Of a stretch of 64,000 nt of DNA, positions 1 to 11,406 are shown piece after piece. The position numbers and the translations under genes were made by a program. The notes beneath the pieces were generated by a model that had not been told where the DNA came from, did no database searches, and saw only the letters and a list, made by a program, of their open reading frames with translations. The DNA is taken from assembly GCA_030142905.1 (NCBI GenBank), contig JASJOG010000014.1, forward strand, positions 558,001 through 622,000, read 5' to 3'. The stretch is from Heliopora coerulea. Its lineage: Eukaryota; Cnidaria; Anthozoa; Scleralcyonacea; Helioporidae. The stretch's first letter is position 1; each line of letters begins with the position of its first letter.

Positions 1-820
1 CTCGGCTTCACCGGAATCATTTAAACCTAATTTTGGACGGTTTGAATTGAAAAGATACCCTTGTCGGCGATTACTTTTAAATTTATGAACTTAAAGCAAC
101 TTCCTGATTAAAAGTAATATCTGACGTTCGTGAGAGTTGCGTTAAAGTTTTGAATATCTTTCCCGCATACAAGAACAAGAAATTTCATTTGTCCCATCAC
201 AGACGTGCGCGTTCCAAAGGCTTTTCAACAGTCGCTCATCACTCACGAAATCCGAAAACTATTTCGTGTTGAACTTCAGGATATTTAACTTTACTTATAT
301 CGTCTTGAACGTCATGAAATGTAAACGTGATCTACTAACGTCCACTTAATGGCTCGTTATGTGCACGGAAAAATGTTTCTCTGCTTTAAATTTTACGTCC
401 AACTGTTAGTAGAACGTCAACCACAAACAAAAAAGGGATACGAATTCACTTATAGTTATCAATAATTTATTACGAATGCAAGTACAGTTTAAACTAGCTT
501 TTACTTCCGAAAGTTTTATCCCACATAAAGCACTAAGTTGACTAAAATATAAAAAATGTACGAGCGAACAAAGACATCTATTGTTCTATACCTTAGCTTT
601 TACGAATGCCATGGAAAATCGTTTTCTTTATGACATCAATGCAGATATTGAGTGAGAAGTATCAGAATATTTGTTGTCATGTAATTGGACAAGGTAAGCG
701 AATTATCATGGTTTGTAAGTGAAAACAGACGTATTATTTGCTGATGCTGAACTTAGAACTAAATAATGCTCTGCGAGAGACCTAGTCTTTGACATTTTGC
801 TAACTGTCATGGGCTGTATT
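1..820. other. no gene recognised
   Basis: AT-rich sequence with no coding similarity or clear repeat structure that I can recognise. Short open frames here show no known motif. Confidence 0.5.
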
Positions 821-824
821 AAAC

Positions 825-1785
825 TCTCTTCTATCCACGAGTGTGGAACCTTATCGCATGCTTTCTTATATTCAAACCACGCCATTGCCACATTTTTCCT
901 TCTCTGTTTTACTTCTTTCATCAACATTTTATCAATGAAAAGTTGATAATTTGTTCCTCGCGACTGTTCGCGACATCTTTTCTGTTCTTCTGGCAACAAT
1001 TTATCCCTGTCCAAAAAGCTATATATCTCCTCCGCAATAATTCCCGTTAACAATTTCCAAACAAGAGGCAAACATGTAATCGGGCGGAAATTATCAGCCC
1101 CATGTACTCCATCTATATTTTTTATAATCAGTACTGTCCGTCATTTTGTCATCCGATCATTCAGGTACTTTTTACTTGCCCGCACAATCTTTCATGAAGA
1201 TTCCTAAATTTTTTAGCCAAAAACCCCGCACTAAGTCAAGGCCAGGAGCTTTCCAATTAGGCATTTTCCCCAACATGTTTTTCACCTTTTTTCTCTGTTA
1301 TCTTTATATTTTCCTGTTCTTGCACTTTCATCTCATCTTTAATGTCACCAATCCAGTCTGCTGACTTATGTTTAATTTCTTTGCTACATATGTTACTCCA
1401 AAATTTGGTTACCTCTTCTTTGTCTGGACTTGCTCCTATCTATCCTCTTCGTTCAATTCCTGATATAGCTCTTCTGGTCCATTTGGAAAAGCTTACTCTG
1501 TTTGTATTGCTTCATGTGCTTCTTATACATTTTGACGTTAGCCGCCTTTGCTGTGATTCGTTGTTTCAACTCTTCCATAACACGCTTATATCCTTTTTCT
1601 TTCAGCCAATATTTATTTTGTAAATCTTCTCAGAACTTGGTTTTAACCCACATCCCCTCTTTTAGTCTCTGAGCCCTACTAATATCTTTCCTCAATTGTT
1701 TTATTTAGTTTCCTAATCTTCTTTTCCACCAAGGGTTTTTATCCTTCTTGCTCCCCCCTACTTTGATTCCTATTTTTGTTTCCAA
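825..1785 (-). mobile_element. LINE copy A, reverse transcriptase fragment
   Basis: Broken N-terminal half of a non-LTR reverse transcriptase, read on the minus strand. Seen: the NWKAPGLD-type segment near 1240-1270, then FRPITCLP and WKLLTGIIAE near 1040-1100, and a KKACDKVPHSW segment near 835-880. The same motifs occur in the same order in copies B (4570-5135) and C (8620-8785), so all three belong to one family. Several frames and stops are needed to follow it, and it stops abruptly after the HSW motif, before the catalytic DD. It is a truncated dead copy. Confidence 0.75.
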
Positions 1786-1810
1786 TTATTATTATTATTA
1801 TTATTATTAT

Positions 1811-1870
<60 letters not shown>

Positions 1871-1911
1871 TGGTAGTGGTAGTGGTAGTGGTGGTAGTGG
1901 TAGTGGTAGTG

Positions 1912-1954
<43 letters not shown>

Positions 1955-1989
1955 TAGTAGTGGTAGTGGTAGTAGTAGTGGTAGTAGTG

Positions 1990-2020
<31 letters not shown>

Positions 2021-2088
2021 TAGTAGTAGTAGTAGCGGTAGTGGTAGTAGTAGTAGTAGTGGTAGTAGTAGTAGTGGTAGTGGTAGTG

Positions 2089-2125
<37 letters not shown>

Positions 2126-2130
2126 TGGTA

Positions 2131-2163
<33 letters not shown>
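1786..2163. repeat. trinucleotide microsatellite (TTA)n then (GTA/GTG)n
   Basis: A short (TTA)n run passes at about 1812 into some 350 bp of imperfect GTA/GTG triplets. Poly-Ser/Gly and poly-Val open frames across it are artefacts of the repeat. It abuts LINE copy A, and (AAT)-type tails also mark the other copies of this family. Confidence 0.95.
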
Positions 2164-2670
2164 ATTATTATTTAATTTTAAAATATATTTTTAAAATATT
2201 TAAATTTTTATTAGATAATTATTTTTATTTTAACAACTCGTACACCACCCAACTAAGAACAGTGGAAGGGGTCTTAGTCTGCTATGAGCGCTTAGCATCC
2301 TGCTAGGAAAGGCCGCAACAGACATTGCACATTTCAGGGAATTAGTGGGGAAAGGAAATTGTACTATTAAAATTAATTTTAAACAACACCACTGGGCCAG
2401 CTCCTTACTCGCCCAACTTATACAGTCAGGAAGGAGTAAAGGATGTACAGCACTCTAAAGTCCCTGAAAGAACTCCCCAGTACGCATGTCCAGTTTGACC
2501 TTAACAGTACCCTGTTGCACTTCCAAGCAGTTAAGATCAGTTTAGGTGCGACACTGCAAGGTTTAAGACTGAATATTGTTTTATTCTTATACTAGTGCTT
2601 ATCTGTTTCAGTATTTAAGGCTTGTTCATCTTCCACCAACTAAGATCAGGGGCATCAGCCTGCTGTAAAG
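2164..2670. other. no gene recognised
   Basis: A very AT-rich lead-in is followed by about 400 bp of mixed sequence. No coding motif is seen. It could be untranslated LINE sequence, but nothing in it proves that. Confidence 0.4.
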
Positions 2671-2849
2671 ATTTTTTTTTTTATTATTATTGCTCAATTC
2701 GCACAGCTTGATGTTCTGCTGGTAATCTTCAATGTCAGCCATCTACAGTCAGTAGTCTAGGGTGACATTGCCTCGCTGTTTCAAGAATCGAAGTCTTCTG
2801 GAGATGTTTTATCTTAAATTTTATTCCTAACCAATCTATCTATTCTTCC

Positions 2850-3330
2850 AGTTTCTTGCTTACAGTACCGAATGCTCCGATAACTACCGGTACTACATCT
2901 ACTCTCTAAATTGACCACAAATCTTTAATTTCCCATTTTAGCTCGTCATACTTCTGAATCTTCTTCTCTTCTTTCACTCCAGTATTTTTATCAGCAGGGA
3001 TGGCAATGCCAACTATTAAACATTTGTTTTCTTCTATCTCCACAACAACTATATTTGGTTTTGAACACTCGACGTGATGATCCCACTGTGTCATGAAATC
3101 CTATAGCACCTTTATCTCATCAGATTCCACCACTCCTTTCAGGGCATGATCATACCAATAAGGTGCTCGCTCCAAGCCATGTTTCCCATATAATGTCCAA
3201 AGGTCAATTCTTGCCACGTTATCACGTCGTCTTTTATATCCCTTTGAGCAAGGTTTTTGCATCCATTAATCAAATGTCCCTCACTTTCAGCTTTTTCACC
3301 ACACATTCGACATAGAGTGATTTAGTAGTT
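2850..3330 (-). pseudogene. LINE copy B zinc knuckle and nuclease-like C-terminus
   Basis: Minus-strand fragments read CRMCGEKAESEGH followed by a Cys, then an open frame (3094-2906) with SKPNIVVVEIEENKCLIVGI. The related copy C has RPDIVV...IIDV at the same place, which fits a PD-(D/E)xK type core (xPDxxV...xxD) of restriction-like endonucleases. In copy B the PD is PN and the later D is G, so the presumed active site is lost. The frame closes near 2890 with a VVIGAFGT motif shared with copy C. Confidence 0.55.
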
Positions 3331-3372
3331 TTACATATGTTGAACTTGCCAGTTTTTAATGATGTAGTTAGG

Positions 3373-5135
3373 TTACGCAGCACAGATAAGGGATTCTGTT
3401 TCTGCCTTTAAATCACTGTTTTTCAACCACAACCACCTCTTCTCCTTGTCAATGTCATCACTTGTGACTTGTCTCCCTACAGTATTAGCCATACCTCTTC
3501 TTATAGCTCCCATTCTTACTCTCTTTCCTGTCTTACTTCTATTGTACTTTTCTTTTGTCAAACATTCTTCCGTACCTCCCTGTCTAACCATTATTAATAG
3601 TGGCTCTACGGTATCCTTAACATACCACCCTATACCATTCTCTTCTGCTCCTACACAACTTTCACAACTCATTAGCTCCCTTCCTCCTTTTCCTCTTGGT
3701 AGATATAACTTATCTACATCACTCCTAGGATGAAAGGTAACATGCACTGTTAGTAAATTCCTCGACTTTCTACCCAAGCTTTGTAACTCCTCATTAGTCC
3801 ATTTAACACTTCCTGCTGAGTGCCTGAGCAATGTTACTGCCCAGCTGTTGATCGTTTGCAACTTATGTTATCCGTTAAGCTTTGACCTTAAAATAAATCT
3901 CAATCTTCTCAAGTATTCTTTCTTGAACCTGTTCTTCATTGCCTCTTCCTTAATTTCGTCCATCTCCAAGACCCCCAAATATTTATATCCTCCATCTTCA
4001 ATAATTTTCATCGTTCTCCCATTTGGGAAAACACTCTCGAAGGTCCGAGTTCAAATCCCGCTCGAGTCAACATTTTTCAGTTGACTTTAGCAATATAGGT
4101 TAATTGTGAAGTTTCGTTTCATAATACCTGAGGATGATTCTGAAATAGAACACCTTCACACTCTACAACCTTCCCTCCTTTCAGGATCAACACTTGGAAT
4201 ACCAAATTCCATTCAGATATCTGTACTAACGAGTTGTATAGTCTTGACCAAGGAATCAATTTGAACGTCACTCTTACCATATAATTTTAGATCATCCATA
4301 AACAACAAGTGGTCGATCCTTTGTTGTTTACCTTTGAACTCGAGTCCCGCTTTCACATTCCTTAATACTAGATTCAGTGCATGGTATTACGCATAGTACA
4401 AACAATAACGGGGACAGACTATCCCCATGAAATATATCTCTCCTGACTTGTACATGTCTCAGTGTCTCTCCACATGATGTCAATTCCGTTTTCCATTGAG
4501 ACATGCTATGGCGTATGAACCGTTCCGACTTTTTAGCAATCCCAAACATTTCTAAACATTCAGTGATCCACGAGTGTGGTATCATATCATAGGCCTTTCT
4601 ATAATCTATCCAGACCATAGTCTGGTTGGTATTTCTCCTCCTGCAATCTTTCAGAACCATATTATCTATGGTAACTGGTCTTTAGTGCCCCTACTCTTTC
4701 TTCTGCATCCTTTTTGCTCATTTGGCAGCACCATGTTGCCCTCCAAGAATCCATATATGCTTTCTGCTATAATTCCAGTCATGAGCTTCCACATTGAAGG
4801 CAAACAGGTTGTAGGTCTAAAGTTGTCTGCAACGTTACCCTTTGTTGGATCCTTTTCACATAAAACAGTTTTGCCAGACGTCATCCACTCAGGAAGTTCG
4901 TCTCCATCACATTTAAGACTTTTTCCATTTGATCCGCTATTCTTTGGTGGCATGATATCAAATATTTAATCCAAACACCTGGCACTCCGTCAAGTCCTGG
5001 AGCTTTCCAATTAGGCATCATCCTGCATTGCATCTCAACTTTCTTCTTAGTTATCAGCAGATCGTCTTGTGGAGAGTATGTTGCATTTTCCATGACTTCT
5101 TTCAACCATCCGGCTTGCTTATTGTGTTCCATCAC
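3373..5135 (-). pseudogene. LINE copy B reverse transcriptase (disrupted)
   Basis: Minus-strand RT in at least four frames. Seen in order: [18 protein letters not shown] (about 5020-4950), [28 protein letters not shown] (about 4615-4560), HGDSLSPLLFV (about 4420-4385), LLFMDDLKLYG (about 4315-4280, the catalytic xxDD), then YKYLGVLEMDEI and a long thumb-side frame 3861-3373 containing SWAVTLLRHSAGSVKWTNEE and FHPRSDVDKLYL. A foreign insert with a Pol III B-box-like motif lies at 4037-4160. Copy C (7520-8785) has the same motif order and confirms the reading. Confidence 0.8.
4037..4160 (+). repeat. possible SINE-like insert with tRNA B-box
   Basis: Inside the RT of LINE copy B, the alignment to copy C is broken by about 120 bp that contains GGTCCGAGTTCAAATCCCG, which resembles a Pol III B box (GGTTCRANNCC). 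The flanks share ACACTC. There is no clear A box, so the tRNA-derived origin is tentative. Confidence 0.35.
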
Positions 5136-5153
5136 TTCATCCCAAATTCCTCC

Positions 5154-6368
5154 TCAGAACCTTTTGCTTCCTTTGGCGTTAGGTATGATCTTTTCTAGCC
5201 TGGATTCCTCATTTATTTCTTGGTAAAACCTTTTCTGATCTACACTGAACAATCTATTTGGTGTATTCTGTTTTATTCTTTGCTCGTACCTTTTCACCTT
5301 CGCCTTTTTTGCAATTACTCTTTGTTTCAATTCCTCATTAACAACTGTCAATCCTTTTATTTTTAAGTTATAATTCCTTTCCAATACTTTGCACTTTGCT
5401 TACCTTCTTAATTCTCTTCATCGCTTACGTTCCAGTATTGCTAAGTCTTTCTGTATTTGCTTAATATCATTAACAATCCTTCTCTTCCATCATGGCTCCG
5501 TATTTCTTTTTGTTGTATTTTTCTTCTTTATTCCTATCCTCTCCGCCACTAACATACTAACAGCTTTCAGTAACCTGTTAGTTTATGTAATATTGATGGG
5601 TTCAATATACTTCAATACCTTGTTAACCTTTCTTGTTTCATCCATCACTCTTATTTTATTCACTTTCTTAAAATCATAATGAACTTCTCTGTCTGGATTA
5701 TTCATTAACTCCACTGTCTTTCTCACCATTTTATACTCTTCATTCGATGTATTTTCAAAATCATTCAATACTATATTTTTGGTGTTGGCACTGTACTTGT
5801 CCTTATTATTCTCTTCCTCTATATTTTCTATCCTTTGTCCGCGACCAGTACTGTCTGTGCAATCTCTACTGTTATTCCCATTTTCGTCTTCTGTTCCCAC
5901 TGTGGCCGTTTTCATTTCCAAGTTCTCTTCACTTCTCTCTTCTTCCTGTATCAGTCTTTTTCTTATTTCTTCCAATTCAATTGCCGTTAACTACTCGTTT
6001 TTCCTAATCATTCTTACCTGGTCACACAATCTCTGCTCTGATACTGAAAATAATTCTCTCTCTTTCCATATTCTCTGCATTTTTTGCCTGTAACCACGAA
6101 TGGGTTTCCATTCTTCTGTAAAAAGTTTACTTAAATAGAAACATTCCATAACAGCTAAGTTCACCTCTTTTGTCCATTTTGTTCTTGTAATGACAGCAGT
6201 AGCATGATTATGACCCGGCCTGTGCTGCTGTTCCACAGAACACCCGCCGGACGAGAGACCTTCACTTACAGATCCAGCCTCATTTACATCGTTATCTAAG
6301 TTCCTATGTTTTCTTTGCGTCATATTAATGTGAATAATATGACAAACTATTACCCCGCCAGATGCCAA
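5154..6368 (-). pseudogene. LINE copy B N-terminal region, Myb-like plus charged linker
   Basis: Two open frames in series. The upstream one (6368-5991) starts at a Met and contains TRTKWTKEVNLAVMECFYLS, PIRGYRQKMQRIW and EQRLCDQVRMIRKNE, which looks like a Trp-anchored Myb/SANT-type helix set. N-terminal DNA-binding Myb motifs occur in R2-like LINEs. The next frame (5975-5583) is acidic and Asn-rich, and the last (5384-5154) is Lys/Arg-rich before the RT. The stop between the first two frames falls directly after IRKNE, so this copy is broken there. Function by family resemblance only. Confidence 0.5.
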
Positions 6369-6448
6369 CCTGGAATTTCATTGTGTCGGGGTATATGGTT
6401 GCTATCTTCATAGAACTACCATTAGATGAGTTACCTCCCACGGTTATA

Positions 6449-6616
6449 GAGCCCCACCTGCCTTGGTTTTGAAATCAGAGTTGTCCTTCTCCTAGGTGGG
6501 CTACCAACCAAGGTTAAAGAGCCCCACTTACCCTGCTTTTGAAATCAGAGTTTGCCTTCTTTTAGGTGGGCTGTTGACCAAAACTGACGAGCCCCACCAA
6601 CCTGAAGCTACCGGTT
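6449..6616 (-). repeat. 70-bp tandem repeat in LINE 5' UTR
   Basis: Units begin with GAGCCCCAC at 6449, 6519 and 6589 (the third is partial). Each full unit contains a shared TTTTGAAATCAGAGTT segment and closes with AGGTGGGCT, which is complementary to the start of the unit or the next one, so each unit can form a hairpin. The position just upstream of the LINE copy B first ORF fits an internal promoter or 5' UTR array. Confidence 0.8.
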
Positions 6617-6769
6617 TCTAGGAGCCAGAAACCCGCCATCCGCCATTCTCCTGTTAAAACGGTTTCGCCACGAGAAGGCCAGGAGTTAGACTTGTTTGTC
6701 AGGAGCTGTTTTTGACACAGTCTATTGGAGTACTTTATAGGAGGTGGAGAGCTTTCCCAGCCATGACAG

Positions 6770-6876
6770 TTATTACTATTATTATTATCATCATTTCTAT
6801 CATTATTATTATCGTTATTACTATCATTATTATAACCATTATTATTATCATTATTATGATTTTCATGTTTCACACC
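6770..6876. repeat. (ATT/ATC)n microsatellite, LINE copy C 3' tail
   Basis: Imperfect ATT/ATC triplets directly follow the 3' end of LINE copy C on the minus strand and abut the 5' UTR of copy B. Simple-repeat 3' tails are common in LINEs that prime on short target motifs. Confidence 0.85.
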
Positions 6877-7039
6877 GAATATAATTATCGGTGGTATTGT
6901 TGTTTCCCAGAACATCAAGCTACTTCCCGTAGCCTTAGGTGTCCAGGGCTCTGCGCAGAATCTTTGCTGTGGCTAAGAAGCAAGCCTTTTGAAGTAAAGC
7001 AGTGTTCCCATACAGTCCCATCTTACCATAACATGTCTT

Positions 7040-7622
7040 ACTGAATGTCCCAAACGCTCCAGTTATAATTGGGATAATAGATACCCTCCTGCAGCTCCAG
7101 ATCATTTGGACTTCAATCTTCAGATCTTGATAGTGGTCAATCTTTTCCTATTCCTTTTCTAACACTCGTTTATGGAAAGGACATGCCACATCGATAATGT
7201 AGCACACACTTTCTTTCTTTTCCAATACAACAATATCAGGTCTGTTATGATCTAAATAGAGATCTGTCTGAATTTTGAAGTCCCACAACACTTTAGCTTG
7301 GTAATTTTCCAACACTGATTGGGGAATGATCATGCCAGGTCTCTTTGAATGGAAGATCGAATTTTTTGCATAAATTCCAATAAATCACTTGAGCAACCTT
7401 GTCATGTCTCCAGTTCTTGTACTGGTTTTGTGCTATTTTCTGGCATTCTGCCGTCATATGGCTAACAGTTTCCTCCCTTTCACCACACATTCGGCACATT
7501 GGTGAAACATCTAGTTTATCTATCTTATTCTTGATGTAGTTTGTACTAAGGGCCTGATCTTGTGCGCAGTTAGGAGGCCTTCCGTCTCTTTCTTCAAGGT
7601 GCCTCTTTTCAACCAGTTCCAT
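7040..7622 (-). pseudogene. LINE copy C zinc knuckle and nuclease-like domain
   Basis: Frame 7622-7293 holds PMCRMCGEREETVSHMTAEC, a C-x2-C-x7-8-H-x4-C knuckle, followed by YKNWRHDKVAQVIYWNL. A frameshifted continuation (7333-7148) holds FKIQTDLYLDHNRPDIVV then VCYIIDVACPFHKR. The RPDIVV...IID pattern matches the acidic core of a restriction-like (PD-(D/E)xK) nuclease better than copy B, which has lost it. The order RT, knuckle, nuclease fits early-branching LINE clades. The clade is not resolved. Confidence 0.6.
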
Positions 7623-8785
7623 GACTCTGAGTCTCTGATGTTTTTCGTACCCTTTACAAACTGTGCGGGCAATGTCTTTCTTCTGTATCTGTTTAATCTT
7701 TCCTGTCTAATTCTTTCCTTCTCCTCTCCTTCATCCAGGATATTTTCATTTTTAACAAATATAAGCAACTTTTCCTTACTAGCTTCCACATACCTATATA
7801 AACTGCCAACATCAATATTAACACTATCCTCGACACTTATCAAGCCTCTTCCTCCTTGTGATCTCTTTACATAAAATCTGTCTACATCTGCTTGTGGATG
7901 GAATGATCTGTAAACACTTAACAGCTTTCTTGTTTTTCTATCCAAATTTCTTAATTCTTCCTCACTCCAGTTGATAATACCTGCCCCATACTTTATTAAC
8001 GAAACTACTCTTGAATTAATGGCGCTCACTAAATTTCCACTATTCAGCTTTGATTTCAGTATCTTCCTTATCCATCTTAAATACTCTTTGGATAAAGCTT
8101 CTTTCATGTCACAGAGCTTCAAGTCATCTGCTTCTAAAATCCCTAGACATTTATAACCATCATCTTCTTCAAACTCTCTTATGGCCTGCATATCTGCCAA
8201 AATAATGCCTTCACATGTACACAATTTCCCTTCTTCATTATCAGCACAGCACATTTACTGATCCCAAATTCCATTCCAATGTCGTTACTGAAGATTCGAA
8301 CAGTGTTTACCAGAGTATCAACTTGTTTCTCATTCTTTCCAAATAATTTCAAATCATCCATGAATAACAAATGATTTAAAGAGCCCTTTCTTTTTCCCAG
8401 ATCATAGCCAGCTTTCACTTGCCGCATCTCCATAGATAGTGGCATTAGGGCCACAACGAGCAGCAATGGAGACAGGCTGTCTCCCTGAAAGATACCTCTC
8501 TTTATGTTTACAGTCCCTAAGGTTCTTCCATTTGCAGTTAACTCTGTTTCCCAGTTGTTCATACTTTTTTCCAACAATGCAATTATATTTCGTGCTGCTC
8601 CAAACATTTCCAGACATTTAAGGATCTAAGAATGCGGGATCATGTCGTAAGCCTTCTTATAATCCACCCAGGCCATGCCAAGCCCAATTTGGCGTCTCTT
8701 AAAATTTCTTATCACTATTTTATCAATTAAGAGCTGATCTTTTGCACCCCTGGACCTTCTTCTACATCCCTTCTAACCAAATTAC
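7520..8785 (-). pseudogene. LINE copy C reverse transcriptase
   Basis: Frame 8607-8179 carries RGIFQGDSLSPLLLV and LNHLLFMDDLKLFG, with the catalytic DD intact and near 8345-8360. The next frame, 8254-7520, carries YKCLGILEADD, KYGAGIINWSEEELRNLDRK, SFHPQADVDRFYVKRSQGGR and a C-terminal linker. The two frames overlap, showing one frameshift. Compared with copy B the polymerase core is less damaged. Confidence 0.8.
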
Positions 8786-9376
8786 ATCGCACTCCCCTCC
8801 CCCAAAAAAATTAACTGAAATTTGGCAATGCTCCTGCCAAAGCCAATGGCTTTTTAGCACTTGCCGGTGAGGGCAAAATATAAAAATGCTTCTCGTGAAT
8901 CATGCGGATGAAGCCATAAAATTCACACTCAAATAACAGTAATGGTAGAAACGATTTTACAGATGGCTACGTTTCTTATAGGTAGAAAATTTCGTGACGT
9001 CGTTTTGAAAAAAGATGTCCGACAAACGTACAATTATGGTCAAAACTTTACTCGGACAGCCACACAAATGACTCCTTGCTAAACATACTAAGAAGGGAAG
9101 AGAAATATATAGCTCCCGATCCCTGCCTTTTTTATCGTTTTTCTTTGTTAAATTTTTCCCAATATTTTTGGCCTTTGCGAGCGAATGACCAGATGGAAAA
9201 CGCAGTCTCGGTACGAATATCAAAGCCCAGAAGATTAAAATCCTCTGCTGGACTTTGATAGCTTTTTTCTTGATCGTAGCTCTTAAGCCACGTTTATATG
9301 AGACGAAATCTCACCGAATTAGAAGGCAATCCGGAGAATTCTTGATCGGATCTCGAAGTAGCCGTTCATATTAAAG
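8786..9376. other. no gene recognised
   Basis: No coding motif seen. The left arm of what may be an older inverted-repeat element (containing TTTATATGAGACG and AATCCGG motifs echoed near 9720-9800) starts at about 9290. Confidence 0.4.
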
Positions 9377-9711
9377 CAGAGGTGCACAACCGTCCTGGTT
9401 CTGCTGGCCAAATTTCTAGGTTGGAATAGTGGCGGCCCACCAGTTCTTGCTTTCGTCTTAAATTTCATTCAATCAGGTCGATTGGTCTGTTGCAAAGATA
9501 CTGCTTTTATAACCTAATAACCTTAATAAGGCCTCTACCTTTGAGTAAAGCTAATTATGGTGTAAAATTCGTTTTTGGAAAAGTTCGATTCTGCCCTTTA
9601 TTACTGATAAAAGTTTCTAATTTTTAGCATAGAAAGTATTTATTTTTCAACTTGAAAGTCTCTGCGGGCCGCACAAACGACTCTCGTGGGCCGCAGGTTC
9701 TCGCACTCCTG
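9377..9711. mobile_element. hAT-like MITE
   Basis: Ends are CAGAGGTGCACAACC (9377) and the inverse of CAGGAGTGCGAGAACC (ending 9711). Internal GGCCCACCAG and GTGGGCCGCAGG segments are typical of hAT-derived non-autonomous elements. The 8-bp flanks TATTAAAG and TACTGAAA match only partly, so the target duplication has decayed. No coding capacity. Confidence 0.6.
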
Positions 9712-10029
9712 TACTGAAATAACGAATCCGGTACAGAAAATCTTCGGATTGCGCGCGAATTTGGATAAATATGAATCCGGAAGAGAATCCGTATACATGA
9801 ACGATCCGGAGAAATTTTCTTACAACACTCGGTAATAAAACCAGAAAAAAAACATTATGCGAGGCATTATGAAAAATAAAAGGTAGCGCAGATCTAATTG
9901 CATCTTGGCTTGGAACTTAGAGAAAGGGCGAACGATAAACTCATGAAACGGTATGCGAATTTTTATATTACTTCCCAACGTTTGTGTGCGTCCATCGCGA
10001 GCGATGATGACGACTAGCACCCCCTACGA

Positions 10030-11219
10030 TTAGTTCTTATGCTTCCGCTGGTGGCTCACAAGTCCAATACGGGTGCGGAATGATTTCCCACAAAACGGGC
10101 AAGAATGAGCTGCGTCAGTAGTTGTAAGGGACACCCGTTTCTTGCGCCGACGGCGTTTTTCTTCCGCGGCCATTTTGCGATTCTCTTCAGCTTTTGTTGC
10201 TCCCTGACTCATATGACCTCGCAAAGTGGAACGATCTTGGGCAGCCAGCTCCCATGATTCTATATCTATGTTGAAGGACCGCAAAGAAATCTTGAGAGTG
10301 TCCTTGAATATTTTCCTTTGGCCACCGTAAGACCGCTTGCCTGAGCTGAGTTCTCCATACATCAGTCGTTTTGGTATGCGCTCATCTGGCATTCTGCAAA
10401 CATGACCTGCCCAACTGATTTGGTGTTTCTGGAGAAAAGTGTAGATTGAAGGCAATTTTGCAGCTGAGAGGACTTCGGTGTCAGGGATTTCTTTTGCCAT
10501 TTGATCTTCATTACTTTACGCAGGCAGGTTAGGTAAAAACTGTTCAGTTTCAGTGCATGTCTGCTGTATACTTTCCACGTTTCACATCCGTAGAGTAAAG
10601 TAGTCAGGACAATTGCACGATAGACTTTTATTTTGGTCTTTGTGCTGATACCTCTGCGTCCCCATACCATTTTTCTCAGTCTCCCAAAACTTGCACTGGC
10701 CTTCGCTAATCTCCGATTTACTTCATCATCAATGACCACATTTCTGGACAATGTGCTGCCTAGATAAGTGAAATTATTAACAGCCTTAAGTGTCTGACCT
10801 TTGATAGAAATTGATGGGTCAGCATAGGGCTGGTTTGGTGCAGGCTGGTACGTAACTTTAGTTTTCTGTGTGCTAATTGTCAGACCGAAATTATCACAAG
10901 CAGAAGAAAATCTGTCTATTAAGGTCTGCATCTCACATTCTGTGTGGCTGTTCGATGTACAGTCATCAGCAAACGGAAAATCTCTGAGCACCGTTTCCTT
11001 CACTTTTGTTATGGCTTGAAGACGGCGAAGGGTGAATAATTTCCCGTTAGTTCTGTACCTGATTGGCACGCCAGGATCTCCAGGTTGAAAGGCGTCAGAC
11101 AATATAGCTGCGAAGACCATGCTGAAGAGTGTTGGTGCTAAAACGCAACCTTGTTTGACTCTATTAGTGACAGCGAAGGGGTCAGAGCGTTCACCATCGT
11201 CGAGTACTTGGGCTGTCAT
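10030..11219 (-). pseudogene. LINE D RT palm/thumb and C-terminal zinc finger
   Basis: Frame 11219-10362 holds NRVKQGCVLAPTLFSMVF, then FPFADDCTSNSHTE (the xxDD catalytic motif, about 10995-10970), FTYLGSTLSRNVVIDDEV, RRLAKASASFGRL and LYGCETW. An overlapping frame, 10500-10030, continues with ISWAGHVCRMPDERIPKR, YGGQRKIFKDTL and ends with CPFCGKSFRTRIGLVSHQRKH, a C-x2-C-x12-H-x3-H finger. One frameshift lies in the 10362-10500 overlap. Otherwise the polymerase half is well preserved. Confidence 0.85.
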
Positions 11220-11406
11220 TCCGTCTCACCATTGTGATGAATATGTCAGGGCAGCCAAATTTGGCCATAATCTTCCATCACGACTGATGGTATCGAATGC
11301 TTTGGAGAGGTCCACTAAGGTTGTGTAGAGCTGATTGTTCTGATCAAGACATTTCTCTTGCAACTGACTTGCTGCCAGGATCATGTCCACTTTACCTCTG
11401 CTTTGT

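Larger units (their letters stand above)
2671..6760 (-). mobile_element. LINE copy B, near full-length but degenerate
   Basis: The longest copy of the first LINE family, transcribed on the minus strand. From its 5' end it shows a 5' UTR with 70-bp tandem units (6449-6616), an N-terminal region with a Myb-like stretch (6368-5991), a charged linker (5975-5154), the reverse transcriptase (5135-3373), a CRMCG...H...C zinc knuckle (about 3330-3280) and a C-terminal nuclease-like domain (3094-2850). It ends in an A-rich/(AAT) tail at 2692-2671. Early-branching LINE clades (R2/R4/NeSL/CRE types) have this order of Zn knuckle plus restriction-like nuclease after the RT; assignment to that group is inference. 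Frameshifts and stops make it non-functional. Confidence 0.75.
6877..8785 (-). mobile_element. LINE copy C, 5'-truncated
   Basis: Second long copy of the copy A/B family. It enters the RT just upstream of the [14 protein letters not shown] motif (about 8650-8680) and runs through to the C-terminal nuclease-like domain and 3' UTR. The 5' end stops near 8785 within the RT, a typical LINE 5' truncation. It sits immediately upstream of copy B on the transcribed strand, giving a head-to-tail pair. Three frameshifts separate its frames. Confidence 0.8.

Noticed and set aside
1776..2306. Poly-Ser/Gly and poly-Val open frames
   Set aside because: Pure artefacts of the GTA/GTG microsatellite, with no start context or conserved motif.
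6449..6616. Regular 70-bp units as a possible CRISPR array
   Set aside because: Units are contiguous with no unique spacers, and the locus is a eukaryotic LINE 5' UTR.
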